Shown: positions 36,188 through 45,495, counted from the first letter of the stretch. The stretch: 64,000 nt of DNA from an uncultured Rhizobiaceae bacterium (GCA_958296345.1 CATQIJ010000004.1:36001-100000), one strand, 5' to 3'. Numbers and translations: made by a program. The notes: generated by a model from the sequence alone, not told the origin.

Positions 36188-37414
36188 ATGACTGAAAAAG
36201 TATCTCCCCTTGCACCAAGACTATATCCTGAGTTGCCTGTTCTGGAGGGTGTTAAGCTTGCAAGTATTGAAGCTGGTATTAAATATCAAGGACGTAAAGA
36301 TTTGTGTCTTATTGTTTTTGACAAACCTGCAGAAATTGCAGGCGTTTTTACCAAGTCAAAATGCCCTTCTGCGCCAGTAGATTGGTGTCGCAAGCATTTG
36401 TCTAAAGGTAAAGCGAAAGCGATTGTTATTAATTCAGGTAATGCAAATGCTTTTACAGGTCAAAAAGGCGTTGAATCTACAGAGCAAACTGCAAAGGCTG
36501 CAGGTGAAGTTTTAAATTGCTCGGAGAAGTCTATTTTTCTAGCGTCTACTGGAGTGATTGGTGAGCCACTTGATACCTCAAGTTTTGGCGAAAAACTTCG
36601 TATGGCAAATGCAGTCGTGAAATCTGATGGATGGCATGAGGCTGCGCAAGCTATAATGACGACAGATACTTATCCAAAGCTTGCTAGCCGCAAATTTGAA
36701 GTAGATGGTAAAACGTATCACATCAACGGTATTGCTAAGGGATCAGGTATGATTGCTCCTGATATGGCAACGATGCTGTCTTTTATCGTAACAGATTTGG
36801 CGATTGATAATAAAATTCTTCAAGAGCTTTTGTCTCGATACACAAAAACTACCTTTAATGCGATTACCGTTGATGGTGATACTTCTACGAGTGATACGGT
36901 TTTATTAATGTCAGCAGGCGGGGGGCGTAAAATCTCCAGCACAAAAGATGACAAGCTAAAGGCCTTTAAAAATGCCCTTCAAGACGTGATGCATGAACTT
37001 TCTATGTTGTTAGTGCGTGATGGCGAGGGTGCCACTAAGCAAGTTTGCATTGAAGTCACTGGCGCTAAAAGCAAAGGGTCTGCTCGAAAAATTGCTAAGT
37101 CAATCGCGAATTCCCCATTGGTTAAGACTGCCATTGCTGGTGAAGACGCTAATTGGGGGCGTATTGTTATGGCTGTTGGTAAAGCAGGCGAACCAGCAGA
37201 GCGTGATTTGCTCACTATTAGTTTTGGTGATGTAACTGTTGCTCGAAATGGTGAGCGTGTTCCCAACTATAGTGAAGAAGAAGCATCTAAAGTTATGCAG
37301 GCTGATGAAATTGATATATCGATTGATATTGGTTTGGGTAAAGGTCATGCAAGGGTTTGGACTTGTGACCTAACAAAAGAATATGTAGCCATAAACGGCG
37401 ATTATCGGAGTTGA
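36188..37414 (+). CDS. argJ: bifunctional glutamate N-acetyltransferase / amino-acid acetyltransferase
   Basis: The 408-residue ArgJ transfers acetyl from N-acetylornithine to glutamate in the cyclic arginine pathway and may also use acetyl-CoA. The self-cleavage site is A194|T195-M-L in [17 protein letters not shown]195 is the nucleophile of the beta subunit. Further family segments are [20 protein letters not shown] and [12 protein letters not shown]. It lies between the PPIase gene and a GNAT gene, typical of the order. Confidence 0.96.
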   Translation: MTEKVSPLAPRLYPELPVLEGVKLASIEAGIKYQGRKDLCLIVFDKPAEIAGVFTKSKCPSAPVDWCRKHLSKGKAKAIVINSGNANAFTGQKGVESTEQTAKAAGEVLNCSEKSIFLASTGVIGEPLDTSSFGEKLRMANAVVKSDGWHEAAQAIMTTDTYPKLASRKFEVDGKTYHINGIAKGSGMIAPDMATMLSFIVTDLAIDNKILQELLSRYTKTTFNAITVDGDTSTSDTVLLMSAGGGRKISSTKDDKLKAFKNALQDVMHELSMLLVRDGEGATKQVCIEVTGAKSKGSARKIAKSIANSPLVKTAIAGEDANWGRIVMAVGKAGEPAERDLLTISFGDVTVARNGERVPNYSEEEASKVMQADEIDISIDIGLGKGHARVWTCDLTKEYVAINGDYRS

Positions 37415-37419
37415 TTTAT

Positions 37420-38178
37420 ATGCCTGGACTGGCACAAGTAAGACGATTAGAAGCTGTAAGCTTTCGCTCTTTTCCTTCAACATCTACGCATTATGATGGC
37501 ACGTGGGCAATTCGCTTAACGGCTGGGCATCCTGCAAAAAGACTAAACTCGGTCAATCCACTAGATCCGTCTGACCATGCATATATTGATGCACGTCTTG
37601 AACTAGCCAAACGTAAATTTGAGAGTTTTGGCCGCGAACTTGTTTTTCGCCAATCACCGCTAGCACCGCCTGAATTAGAAGATATTCTTGATGACCGAGG
37701 TTGGGTTCGTTTTGATGAAAGCATCGTTATGATGTTGGATTTAGATAAAGTTGATCTGCCAAATCACATAGATCATGTGCCCATGAAAGATATTGGTTAT
37801 TGGGTTGATTCATTCCTACATCTTTCAGCTGAGACTAAGAGTTCCAAGCCAGGGTTATTTGAGGTTATTCAATCAATAAAACCGAACTGTGGGCTGTTTG
37901 TAAAGAATTTGGATGACCAGCATGTTGCTGCTGTTAGATGTGTACATGATAATGATCTCGTTGGTGTTTTTGATTTTGTAACAGGAAAGGCTTTCCAACG
38001 TCAGGGTAATGCAAAAACATTGATGGGAAGCGCTCTTAAATGGGCAAAGCAATCTGGTGCACGTTATGCTTGGTTACAAGTTGTTGCAGAAAATACAGCA
38101 GCATTTGAGCTTTATAAAAGTTTCGGGTTTGAAGAGCTGTATCGGTATAGTTATCGAATGGCACCAGTAAAATCATGA
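37420..38178 (+). CDS. GNAT-family N-acetyltransferase
   Basis: The start is taken at ATG 37420, with GGAG at 37407, rather than the TTG at 37411 that overlaps argJ. The 252-residue protein has a divergent N-terminal half and a C-terminal GNAT domain: FDFVTGKAFQRQGNAKTLMG (acetyl-CoA pyrophosphate loop Q/R-x-x-G-N/x) and WLQVVAENTAAFELYKSFGF. Its substrate is unknown. Coupling to argJ upstream and mutT downstream (4-base overlap) suggests a housekeeping acetylation. It is cytoplasmic. Confidence 0.87.
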   Translation: MPGLAQVRRLEAVSFRSFPSTSTHYDGTWAIRLTAGHPAKRLNSVNPLDPSDHAYIDARLELAKRKFESFGRELVFRQSPLAPPELEDILDDRGWVRFDESIVMMLDLDKVDLPNHIDHVPMKDIGYWVDSFLHLSAETKSSKPGLFEVIQSIKPNCGLFVKNLDDQHVAAVRCVHDNDLVGVFDFVTGKAFQRQGNAKTLMGSALKWAKQSGARYAWLQVVAENTAAFELYKSFGFEELYRYSYRMAPVKS

Positions 38179-38594
38179 GTGTTGAGGAAAATACAAAACC
38201 TTTGTTGCTAGTCAGTGCTTGCGCTTTGCTTGATGCGGATAATCGAGTTTTGTTGGCGCAACGCCCTGTAGGTAAATCAATGGCAGGTTTGTGGGAGTTT
38301 CCTGGAGGAAAAATTGAGTTAGGTGAAACACCAGAAGAAGCTTTAATTAGAGAATTAGATGAAGAATTAGGTGTTAAAACATGGGAAACGTGTTTGGCGC
38401 CGCTTTCTTTTGCTAGTTATTCATATGAAAAATTCCACCTTTTAATGCTGTTGTTTGTTTGCCGTAAATGGGAAGGTGTACCTACAGGTAAAGAAAACCA
38501 GCAATTAAAGTGGGTGCGCGGGAAAGCTTTGCGCGATTATTCGATGCCGCCTGCTGATGATCCTTTTATTCCAGCGTTAATGGATATTTTATAG
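38175..38594 (+). CDS. mutT: 8-oxo-dGTP diphosphatase (MutT, Nudix)
   Basis: The 139-residue Nudix hydrolase carries the complete box G45-x5-E51-x7-R59-E60-L61-x-E63-E64-L65-G66. MutT removes 8-oxo-dGTP from the nucleotide pool and so prevents A:T to C:G mutations. WEFPGGK before the box and the QLKWV segment near the end fit MutT rather than other Nudix groups. Overlap with the GNAT gene (ATGA) shows coupling. Confidence 0.93.
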   Translation: MSVEENTKPLLLVSACALLDADNRVLLAQRPVGKSMAGLWEFPGGKIELGETPEEALIRELDEELGVKTWETCLAPLSFASYSYEKFHLLMLLFVCRKWEGVPTGKENQQLKWVRGKALRDYSMPPADDPFIPALMDIL

Positions 38595-38673
38595 ATTAAC
38601 TATAGTTTTAATGATTATCAGCACGCTTTAAACATAGGTTTGATGCGTCTAGGACAATTTTTTTGGACGGAAA

Positions 38674-38943
38674 ATGACACATAATCGTTTTATAAAACTA
38701 TGCAAAAACTTCTCGATGGATAAATCTGGTGAGACTGCAGTTCAAACTACTTTGGTATTCAGCTTTGCGGTTGTTATTGGCGTAATGTTTGGGGTTCCAC
38801 TACTAAATAATGCTGCCAAAGAGTACGCGTATAATAAAAACTACGGTGTTGATACCGTTGTAACCAGCTCGATTGGTGACGCAGAAAAACCTGTAAAACG
38901 GTACACGGTTAGAAAATCGATTTTTGATACTGACCAGCAATAA
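38674..38943 (+). CDS. Flp-pilin-like protein with altered processing motif
   Basis: The 89-residue protein has a short basic leader (MTHNRFIKLCKNFSMDKSG) ending at a glycine, directly followed by ETAVQTTLVFSFAVVIGVMF, a hydrophobic helix of class III signal type. The pattern parallels the Flp pilin 130 bases downstream (SGATAVEYGLIA), but the conserved glutamate at +5 is a glutamine here. The C-terminal ~45 residues are polar. It is probably a minor pilin or pseudopilin-like protein of a Tad-type system, or a non-processed relative. No prepilin peptidase or tad gene lies in the window. Confidence 0.6.
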   Translation: MTHNRFIKLCKNFSMDKSGETAVQTTLVFSFAVVIGVMFGVPLLNNAAKEYAYNKNYGVDTVVTSSIGDAEKPVKRYTVRKSIFDTDQQ

Positions 38944-39070
38944 ATTTTATTATTACGTCTGGGTGTAATAAAATTTTAAGCACAAATTATTGTTTATTTG
39001 ACCCTTTTTTTAACTAGCTTTTAAAACCTTTCTAATAAGTTACAAAGGAATATGAAGAGGAAAACGCACT

Positions 39071-39241
39071 ATGAGCTTGGTTGTACGATTTTTAAAAAAT
39101 GAATCTGGCGCTACTGCTGTTGAGTACGGTCTTATTGCGTCGCTTGTTTGTGTGGCAATTCTAGCCGCTTTAAATAATTTTGGTGAGGCAACAGAAAGCC
39201 TGTATAATTATATTGAAACGGCTATCATTAATGCTGGGTAA
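39071..39241 (+). CDS. Flp family type IVb pilin
   Basis: A 56-residue frame from ATG 39071 to TAA 39239 encodes a typical Flp pilin. The leader MSLVVRFLKNESG is followed by the cleavage region G|ATAVEYGLIASLVCVAI, with the required E at mature position 5 and the adjacent Y, then a short amphipathic tail. Mature Flp subunits of ~40-50 residues build Tad adhesion pili after processing by a CpaA-type peptidase. AAGAGG lies 11-12 bases upstream. The length is normal for Flp. The gene is short enough to be missed by many gene callers. Confidence 0.88.
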   Translation: MSLVVRFLKNESGATAVEYGLIASLVCVAILAALNNFGEATESLYNYIETAIINAG

Positions 39242-39266
39242 TAAGAGTTAAAACCCTTAGTTTATT

Positions 39267-40139
39267 TTACATTAGAAAATCAGATAATTTGTTTTTTGCA
39301 CTGCCTCTTTTAAGAGGTTTTTGTTGTGAGGTATGGGGCGACCATCCTGATAGGAAAACTATTTCGAAAGTTGCTCGAATTTTTCCATCTTCATCTTGAT
39401 AACGCTCCCGATAAATTTGTTCGGTTTTTTCAAACAACCCTCTTGGGCCAAAGTGCGTATTACTGTTTAAACTGCTCGTCGCGCCCATAGCGCGAAGATC
39501 TGTTATCAATTTTTTTAATGATGAATAACGTACGGTCAGTATTTCTGTGTCGACAACTGGAAGAGCAAAGCCTGCTCTTTGTAATAAACTACCAATCTGT
39601 CTTACTTCACCAAATGGGTCTATGCGTAAGGTTGCATTGCCGTTGATCATGCTTTCAGCAGTTAGCATACTGTCGCGTAATTCCATTAAGGTTCTATCTC
39701 CGGGAAGAGCGGCTAAAAATAAGCCGTCTTCAACAAGAGAGTTTTTTATCTGAGCTAATGTACCTGGTAGGTCATTTGACCAATGCAGGCCAAAAATAGA
39801 TGTAATCAAATTTACAGACTTTGGTTCAAGTGAAATTTCTTCACGAGTTCCATTAATTGTTGGTACTTTACTGTCTTGCTGCGTAGTTTTTTTTGAAAAC
39901 TTGTATGTTTTTTTTGTTTTTGGTGAGTCTTGTAAAAAATTTAACATATTGTCGAATGGGCTAAACATATCAATTGCTACATCGAACTCTCGATTTGTAG
40001 CATTTAACCTATCCGCCATCATTATCGCTGCTTCTTTAACAAGAAAGTCAGCATCGGCTTGAGCTATGTTTGTTGCACGCTGCTCGATTGCTCTGCGACG
40101 TTTTTGATTGAACAACTTTGGTGGACTCGTATTTTTCAT
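39267..40139 (-). CDS. SAM-dependent methyltransferase (NDUFAF5/BioC-like)
   Basis: The start is placed at ATG 40139 (MKNTSPPKLFNQKRRRAIEQRA), which avoids overlapping the divergent comF start; 40145 and 40178 are alternatives. The ~290-residue protein matches the alphaproteobacterial relatives of NDUFAF5, seen in the FNQKRRRAIEQRA opening, ITSIFGLHWSNDLPG, FLAALPGDRTLMELRD and FGEVRQIGSLLQRAGF. The usual glycine-rich SAM motif I is weak here (VAIDMFSPFDNML). The target is unknown; NDUFAF5 modifies a complex I subunit in mitochondria. The C-terminal tail is basic. Confidence 0.83.
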   Translation of the reverse strand: MKNTSPPKLFNQKRRRAIEQRATNIAQADADFLVKEAAIMMADRLNATNREFDVAIDMFSPFDNMLNFLQDSPKTKKTYKFSKKTTQQDSKVPTINGTREEISLEPKSVNLITSIFGLHWSNDLPGTLAQIKNSLVEDGLFLAALPGDRTLMELRDSMLTAESMINGNATLRIDPFGEVRQIGSLLQRAGFALPVVDTEILTVRYSSLKKLITDLRAMGATSSLNSNTHFGPRGLFEKTEQIYRERYQDEDGKIRATFEIVFLSGWSPHTSQQKPLKRGSAKNKLSDFLM

Positions 40140-40161
40140 AAACATCAAATAGTCTGCTTGA

Positions 40162-40929
40162 ATGGAAATATCCAGCAAGACATTAAATGTTATTGAAAAA
40201 CTTCGTAATATTGTAAACCTTATACCAGAATTGCTGGTGCCAAGTGCCTGTTTAACGTGTGATCGATTCGTGGATAAACAGGGTGGATGTTGTCCTCAGT
40301 GCTGGGGAAAACTGAGGTTTGTGACCAAGCCATTTTGCCCTGTTATGGGATCTCCATTTTCAATTGACATGGGAGATGATTTTTTAAGTGCGGAAACAAT
40401 CGCTACTCCACCTCCATTTGATAAATTAAGGACTGTATTGCTTTATGATGATTTGGCACGAAAACTAGTCTCATCTATCAAATATTCAGATAGAGCCGAT
40501 CTTTTGCGATGGGTTTCTAATTGGATGAATGTTTCTGGGCGTGAAATCATTGATGAAGTTGATGCAATAATTCCTGTTCCGCTGCATCCCTCTAGATTGA
40601 GAAAACGCCGCTTTAACCAAGCTGGAGAACTTGCGCACCGTTTAGCCAAATTAAATGATAAAGAATTTTTACCTGAGATTTTAATTAGGCGAAAGCCAAC
40701 CCGACAACAAGTTGGATTAAGTGAAAGCGAGCGAGCAAGAAATGTATCGGGTGCATTTGCCGTTCCTCAAGAAATGAAAATAAACCTTAAAGGGAAGCGT
40801 GTTTTATTGATAGATGATGTATACACCACAGGTGCAACTGCAAAATCTGCTGCGCGTGCTTTGAAACGAGGCGGCGCTAGTCAAATTAATGTGTTAGTCT
40901 TTGCAAAGGTTGAAACGCACACAGTTTGA
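40162..40929 (+). CDS. comF: ComF-family phosphoribosyltransferase-like protein
   Basis: The 255-residue protein has an N-terminal zinc-ribbon-like region with CLTC...CCPQC (about 31-50). The C-terminal phosphoribosyltransferase domain has the PRPP loop VLLIDDVYTTGATAKSA and the preceding PVPLHPSRLRKRRFNQAGELA. ComF helps DNA uptake in naturally competent bacteria, but the family is widespread and often of undefined role. It is divergent from the methyltransferase and upstream of grxC, an order commonly seen in Hyphomicrobiales. Confidence 0.92.
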   Translation: MEISSKTLNVIEKLRNIVNLIPELLVPSACLTCDRFVDKQGGCCPQCWGKLRFVTKPFCPVMGSPFSIDMGDDFLSAETIATPPPFDKLRTVLLYDDLARKLVSSIKYSDRADLLRWVSNWMNVSGREIIDEVDAIIPVPLHPSRLRKRRFNQAGELAHRLAKLNDKEFLPEILIRRKPTRQQVGLSESERARNVSGAFAVPQEMKINLKGKRVLLIDDVYTTGATAKSAARALKRGGASQINVLVFAKVETHTV

Positions 40930-40969
40930 GACCTATATAGCAGTTAGATTGTTTATTAGGAAAAATACT

Positions 40970-41224
40970 ATGTCAGAAGTTGTTTTATATACCCGAAAGT
41001 TTTGTGGATACTGTAGTGCTGCAAAATCTTTGCTTAAGTCAAAGGGTGTTAAATTTAAAGAATTTGATGGAACGTTTGATGTAAAAGTGAAGCAAGAAAT
41101 GGTCAAGAAATCTAATGGTGGAAACACGTTCCCTCAGATTTTCATTGGTGATGAACACGTTGGTGGATGCGACGAACTTCACGCGCTTGACCGTTCTGGT
41201 AACCTAGATTCAATGTTGAAGTAA
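40970..41224 (+). CDS. grxC: glutaredoxin 3
   Basis: From ATG 40970 (TAGG about 10 bases upstream) the protein is 84 residues, the usual GrxC length; the longer open frame upstream is not needed. The active site is C12-G-Y-C15, and the glutathione-binding NTFPQIFIGDEHVGGCDEL segment contains the cis-proline. It reduces protein disulfides and mixed disulfides with glutathione in the cytoplasm. It lies 5 bases before the nitrilase-family gene and is co-transcribed with comF and that gene. Confidence 0.95.
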   Translation: MSEVVLYTRKFCGYCSAAKSLLKSKGVKFKEFDGTFDVKVKQEMVKKSNGGNTFPQIFIGDEHVGGCDELHALDRSGNLDSMLK

Positions 41225-41229
41225 TTAAT

Positions 41230-42054
41230 ATGCATGTAGCTTGTATCCAAATGCGTTCTGGTCTTTCCATTGCTAAGAATATTGAGGCGATGGATTTTTT
41301 GGTGCGCCAAGCTGCAAGCGAAGGTGCAAATTATATTCAAACACCAGAGATGACTGGTATCGTACAAAAAAATCGGAAGGGTTTGTTTTCTGAAATTGTC
41401 TCTCAAGAAGATGACTTGCTTGTAAAACATGCAGCTCAGCTTTCTAAAGAATTGGGTATTTGGCTACATATTGGCTCTCATGCAATTTTAGTGGGAGAGG
41501 AAAAGGCTGCTAATCGAGCCTTTTTATTCAATCCATCAGGCGAACTTGTGACAACCTACGATAAAATTCACATGTTTGATGTAGATTTGGATAATGGTGA
41601 GAGTTGGCGAGAGTCAAAAGTCTATCAGCCAGGTGAAAAATCATGTTTGGTTGAGGTAGATGATTTCAAACTAGGCCTGTCGATTTGCTATGATATTCGC
41701 TTCCCGCATTTATATCGCGAATATGCTTTGGCAGGTGCCGAAGTTCTGACAGGGCCTGCGGCCTTTACACGTCAAACAGGAAGAGCGCATTGGCATATAT
41801 TGCAACGTTCTCGTGCGATTGAAAACGGTGCATTCGTTATTTCTGCTGCTCAAGGCGGTGATCATGAAGATGGCCGTGAAACGTATGGCCACTCTATGAT
41901 TATTAACCCATGGGGCGAGGTACTAGCAGAACTTGCTCATGAAGAACCAGGGTTTATTTCCGCAGAAATAGAGCTAAGCGAAGTTAAACAAGCGCGTCAA
42001 AGAATCCCTAACCTTATGAATGCGCGTGAGTTTAAACTTGAGTGTGTATCGTGA
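41230..42054 (+). CDS. carbon-nitrogen hydrolase (nitrilase superfamily, Nit-like)
   Basis: The 274-residue enzyme has the nitrilase catalytic triad: E40 (QTPEMTG), K112 (TYDKIHMFDVD) and C153 (LSICYDIRFPHLYR). The HMFDVD sequence and RIPNLMNAR ending group it with Nit1/Nit2-type deaminated-glutathione amidases, which repair a glutathione by-product. This suits its position directly behind grxC, though the substrate is inferred. It overlaps the DUF1178 gene by 4 bases. Confidence 0.92.
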   Translation: MHVACIQMRSGLSIAKNIEAMDFLVRQAASEGANYIQTPEMTGIVQKNRKGLFSEIVSQEDDLLVKHAAQLSKELGIWLHIGSHAILVGEEKAANRAFLFNPSGELVTTYDKIHMFDVDLDNGESWRESKVYQPGEKSCLVEVDDFKLGLSICYDIRFPHLYREYALAGAEVLTGPAAFTRQTGRAHWHILQRSRAIENGAFVISAAQGGDHEDGRETYGHSMIINPWGEVLAELAHEEPGFISAEIELSEVKQARQRIPNLMNAREFKLECVS

Positions 42055-42488
42055 TAAAATATTCTCTACTATGTGAAAAGGACCATGGCTTTGAGGGATG
42101 GTTTGGTTCTAGCGATGATTACGATGAACAACGTAAGCGCGGCTTTGTTGAGTGTCCGCAATGTGGTTCTCAAAAAATTTCAAAAGCATTGATGACACCG
42201 GGTGTTACTGGAACTAAGAAATCTGGTGCTGGCGATAAAGCTATGGCGAATATTGCGCCGCAAATGCCGGAAGAAGTTGTTACTAAGATACGTGAAATAA
42301 AAAAACATATAGAAAAAACCTCTGAAAACGTTGGCGACAAGTTCTCTGAAGAGGCGCGCAAAATTCATTATGGTGAAAGCGAAGCGCGCGGAATTTATGG
42401 AAAGGCAACGGTAAAAGAAGCTGTTGGTCTTGCTGAAGAGGGGGTAAACGTTATGCCTATTCCTGATTTGCCAGAAGATAAAAATTAA
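42051..42488 (+). CDS. DUF1178 family protein
   Basis: The start is set at GTG 42051, giving MIKYSLLCEKDHGFEGWFGSS, the classic DUF1178 N-terminus; it overlaps the nitrilase stop (GTGA). The 145-residue protein has the C8...C36-P-Q-C39 cysteines of a likely zinc-binding motif (LLCEKDH...VECPQCGS) and ends with the conserved ESEARGIYGKATVKEAVGLAEEGV segment. The function is unknown; the gene is conserved behind nitrilase/glutaredoxin genes in Hyphomicrobiales. Confidence 0.92.
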   Translation: MIKYSLLCEKDHGFEGWFGSSDDYDEQRKRGFVECPQCGSQKISKALMTPGVTGTKKSGAGDKAMANIAPQMPEEVVTKIREIKKHIEKTSENVGDKFSEEARKIHYGESEARGIYGKATVKEAVGLAEEGVNVMPIPDLPEDKN

Positions 42489-42595
42489 GCGATCATGATT
42501 TAGCCTCATAATTTATTGACCTGCATCAAATCCCAAACTAGAAACAATCCGTAATAATAGCAGTTTAATCAGCCTTGCATTTTAGGAGAGTACGC

Positions 42596-44464
42596 GTGTC
42601 AAATTCCGAAACTAAAGTTATGGATAAACATCCTGGTCGCAACAGCCAAACATACGGCATTGCACGTGAACTTGGAACGGACATGGATCTTATCCATAGC
42701 CCTGCTGTGGGTGTGGTTGGCAATAAAGGTGACAGTCAGTGTTATCTTGGTGTGCAAGGTAAGGTTGAAGCCATTCACGAAGCTTTGCGGAGCCGTATTG
42801 GTATGGGCGAAGATCAAATAAAGATGCGTCTAGTGCAGCCAGAATACACCATTGCTACTTCTGATGGGATGCGAAATGGTACGCGCGAAATGCGTTATTC
42901 GTTGATTGGTCGCGAAGTAACAAACGATAGTATTTGTGAGCATTTAAGCGCTAGTAATCTTGAAGGTACGATTGCCGTTGTTGCTTGTGATAAACCGCCG
43001 GTAGGAACACTTTCTGCAATTCTAGAACATAACCGTCCTGCTATCATTATGTCTGATGGGCCAATACGCCCCGCAAAAGACCCTAAGAGTAATGCGATGC
43101 TTGATATTGTGGCTGCCTTTCAGGTAGCTGGTAACCCTGATGAAGATTATAAGAAGCATATAGCTTGTGCGTCTTGCCCTGGTTACGGTAGCTGTGGCGG
43201 TGTATTTACCTACAACACCATGCAAACGTTTATTGCTGTGCTGGGTATGGAGCCTCTTCACATGGTTTCACCGCCATCTGATGATCCGCGCCGTCTAAAT
43301 GAGTTCCCCGACCAGCTTGTGACTTATTTGGATGCAATGGTTCAAAAAAACATCATGCCACGAGATATTGTTAAGCGTGATAACCTTCGTAATGCACTAA
43401 TCGTTGCGATGGCAATTGGTGGCTCAACTAATGTTGTGCTTCATGCCCCAGAAATCGCACGTGCTGCTGGGTTTGGAAATTTCTGGCGTGATGTAATGAC
43501 ACCAGAAGAGTTTAATCACCTTTCACAAAACCTTATTCCTGTTCTAACGGATGCTCGTCCCTACGGGCTTTATTCTATGGTGGATATTGATGAGATTGGT
43601 GGCATTCAAGTGATTGTAAAAGAGCTTATTGCAGCGGGGCTTGTGAACGGCGACACGGATACTTGTACGGGTGAAACACTAAGCGAACAGATTGCTAGAC
43701 TTAAAACGGCTGACCCAGATGGACGTGTGGTTTATCCAATGGAAAAACCTTATAAAGCAACTGGCGGTCTTCGTGTTCTTGGCGGCAATCTTTCACCAGA
43801 CTTTAGCGCTATTTTGAAACTTGCTGGCGTTGAAGGCGGCCTTGAAGATAATATCTTTAAAGGTAATGCCCGTTGTTTTGATTCAGAATTAGAACTGCTT
43901 GAAGCACTCGATAAAGCGTCTGAAAGCTTCCAAAACCATGATATGGTGATGGTACGTTATGAAGGCCCAAGTGGTGCACCTGGTATGCCAGAAATGCTTG
44001 ATTCAACTTCTCGTATTACAACGCTTTGCCGTGACCGTGATATTATTATTGGCCTTATGACAGATGCACGGTTCTCTGGTGGTTCAGTTGGCCTTGTGAT
44101 TGGTCACGTCGGGCCAGAAGCAGCTGTTGGTGGGCCGATTGCCTTTGTTGAAGATGGCGATGAAATTGTTGTTGATCTCAATACGAGTGAGATTAATTGT
44201 ACGGCTCTTCAAGATGCTCCCACATTAGAAGCCCGCAAAGCTGCATGGCAAAAAGTTGTCGACGCAAACGGCGGTATGCACCCATCATGTGGGGACGCGG
44301 ATACAAGACTTCTGGCCCGTATGCGCGGTTCAGCTGTCTCAGCAATCCAAGGAGCAGGCATTCATCCGAATCGCCAGCTTTGGGTGAAAGAGCAACGTGA
44401 GCCTGTGAAGTCAGGTTTTGTTCCGAGCAATAAATATCGCCCTGGCTCTGAAAAAGCCTTTTAA
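42596..44464 (+). CDS. IlvD/Edd-family dehydratase, divergent subgroup
   Basis: The GTG at 42596, 6 bases after AGGAGAG, is preferred over an upstream ATG. The 622-residue protein belongs to the IlvD/Edd iron-sulfur dehydratases. Three cysteines that can bind the cluster are seen: C49 (KGDSQCYLG), C131 (VACDKPPVG) and C200 (CPGYGSCGG). Sequence around them departs from both classic branches: CDKPPVG replaces the usual CDK-T/N-x-PG and DGPIRPAKDP is unusual. I infer a sugar-acid or hydroxy-acid dehydratase of undefined substrate rather than branched-chain IlvD or Entner-Doudoroff Edd. An aldo/keto reductase follows 20 bases later, a likely partner. Confidence 0.85.
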   Translation: MSNSETKVMDKHPGRNSQTYGIARELGTDMDLIHSPAVGVVGNKGDSQCYLGVQGKVEAIHEALRSRIGMGEDQIKMRLVQPEYTIATSDGMRNGTREMRYSLIGREVTNDSICEHLSASNLEGTIAVVACDKPPVGTLSAILEHNRPAIIMSDGPIRPAKDPKSNAMLDIVAAFQVAGNPDEDYKKHIACASCPGYGSCGGVFTYNTMQTFIAVLGMEPLHMVSPPSDDPRRLNEFPDQLVTYLDAMVQKNIMPRDIVKRDNLRNALIVAMAIGGSTNVVLHAPEIARAAGFGNFWRDVMTPEEFNHLSQNLIPVLTDARPYGLYSMVDIDEIGGIQVIVKELIAAGLVNGDTDTCTGETLSEQIARLKTADPDGRVVYPMEKPYKATGGLRVLGGNLSPDFSAILKLAGVEGGLEDNIFKGNARCFDSELELLEALDKASESFQNHDMVMVRYEGPSGAPGMPEMLDSTSRITTLCRDRDIIIGLMTDARFSGGSVGLVIGHVGPEAAVGGPIAFVEDGDEIVVDLNTSEINCTALQDAPTLEARKAAWQKVVDANGGMHPSCGDADTRLLARMRGSAVSAIQGAGIHPNRQLWVKEQREPVKSGFVPSNKYRPGSEKAF

Positions 44465-44484
44465 GCTATCAGTTAGGTTGTCAT

Positions 44485-45486
44485 ATGAAGCTACGGAAAT
44501 TAGGTAAAAATGGCGCATCCGTGCATCCAATTGGGTTTGGTGCAATGTCCTTTTCTGATTTTTATGGCAAGACCAATGAAGCTGAAAGCCACGCAATATT
44601 AGATATGGCGATGGAGGCTGGTGTGACGCATCTTGATACCTCTAATGTTTATGGGATGGGTACTTCAGAGACCGTGATTGGTACTTACCTGAAATCGAAC
44701 CTTGAAAGCAAAGATCATTTTAAGATTGCAACAAAAGGTTCAATTAAGTGCAATCCTGATGGGCCGAGTAATGTTTTTGATAATTCACCAGAACATCTGG
44801 AAGAAGAGTTAAATAACAGCCTAAAAAGAATGGGCGTTGACTGTGTTGATCTTTATTATCTGCATCGCCGCGATCCGTTAGTTCCTATTGAAGAAGTAAC
44901 AGAAACTTTGGCTGGGTTTGTAAAAACTGGCAAAGCGAAGTCGATTGGGTTTTCCGAAATTGCACCGACAACCCTGCGCAAAGCCCATGCCATTCATCCG
45001 GTGGCGGCTGTGCAATCAGAATATTCACTATCAACGCGCTCACCTGAAATGGGTTTGATACAAACTTGCGAAGAGCTGGGTGTGGCACTTGTTGCTTTTT
45101 CACCTGTTGGGCGGTCATTATTGACGGATAATCCTTTAAGCTTTGATGCGATTCAGGGTATGCCGTTTTTGGTCAATAACCCGCGTTTCGTGCAGCCAAA
45201 CTATGATGCAAACTTAAAATCTTTAGAACCATTCAGAAAGCTTGCATCAGACATGGGGCTTTCAACTGCAGGCCTAGCGGTAGCATGGCTTCTGGCGCAA
45301 GGCGATCATATTATCCCAATTCCAGGGACACGTTCGACCAAGCATTTTGCTGAATTACTTCAAGCAGTTGATCGCTCTTTGAGTGAAGATGATTTGAAAG
45401 TAATTGAAGAGGTGCTGCCAATAGGATGGGCACACGGCGAACGCTACTCCCTCGCGCAATGGGTTGGGCCTGAGAAGTATTGTTAG
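44485..45486 (+). CDS. aldo/keto reductase
   Basis: The 333-residue enzyme has the AKR barrel with the tetrad D52 (THLDTSNVYG), Y57, K84 (KIATKGSI) and H126 (YYLHRRDP), and the NADPH-binding PIPGTRSTKHFAEL near 290. It is of the AKR13-like (YajO/PhdF-like) type that reduces aldehydes or ketones, or runs oxidations in sugar pathways. It lies 20 bases after the IlvD/Edd-like gene and is probably in the same transcript, hinting at sequential steps on a sugar acid. The substrate is unknown. Confidence 0.88.
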   Translation: MKLRKLGKNGASVHPIGFGAMSFSDFYGKTNEAESHAILDMAMEAGVTHLDTSNVYGMGTSETVIGTYLKSNLESKDHFKIATKGSIKCNPDGPSNVFDNSPEHLEEELNNSLKRMGVDCVDLYYLHRRDPLVPIEEVTETLAGFVKTGKAKSIGFSEIAPTTLRKAHAIHPVAAVQSEYSLSTRSPEMGLIQTCEELGVALVAFSPVGRSLLTDNPLSFDAIQGMPFLVNNPRFVQPNYDANLKSLEPFRKLASDMGLSTAGLAVAWLLAQGDHIIPIPGTRSTKHFAELLQAVDRSLSEDDLKVIEEVLPIGWAHGERYSLAQWVGPEKYC

Positions 45487-45495
45487 GTTATGAGT

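Noticed and set aside
42596..44464. Assignment as ilvD or edd
   Set aside because: Cluster surroundings differ from both, and no neighbouring branched-chain or Entner-Doudoroff genes support either.
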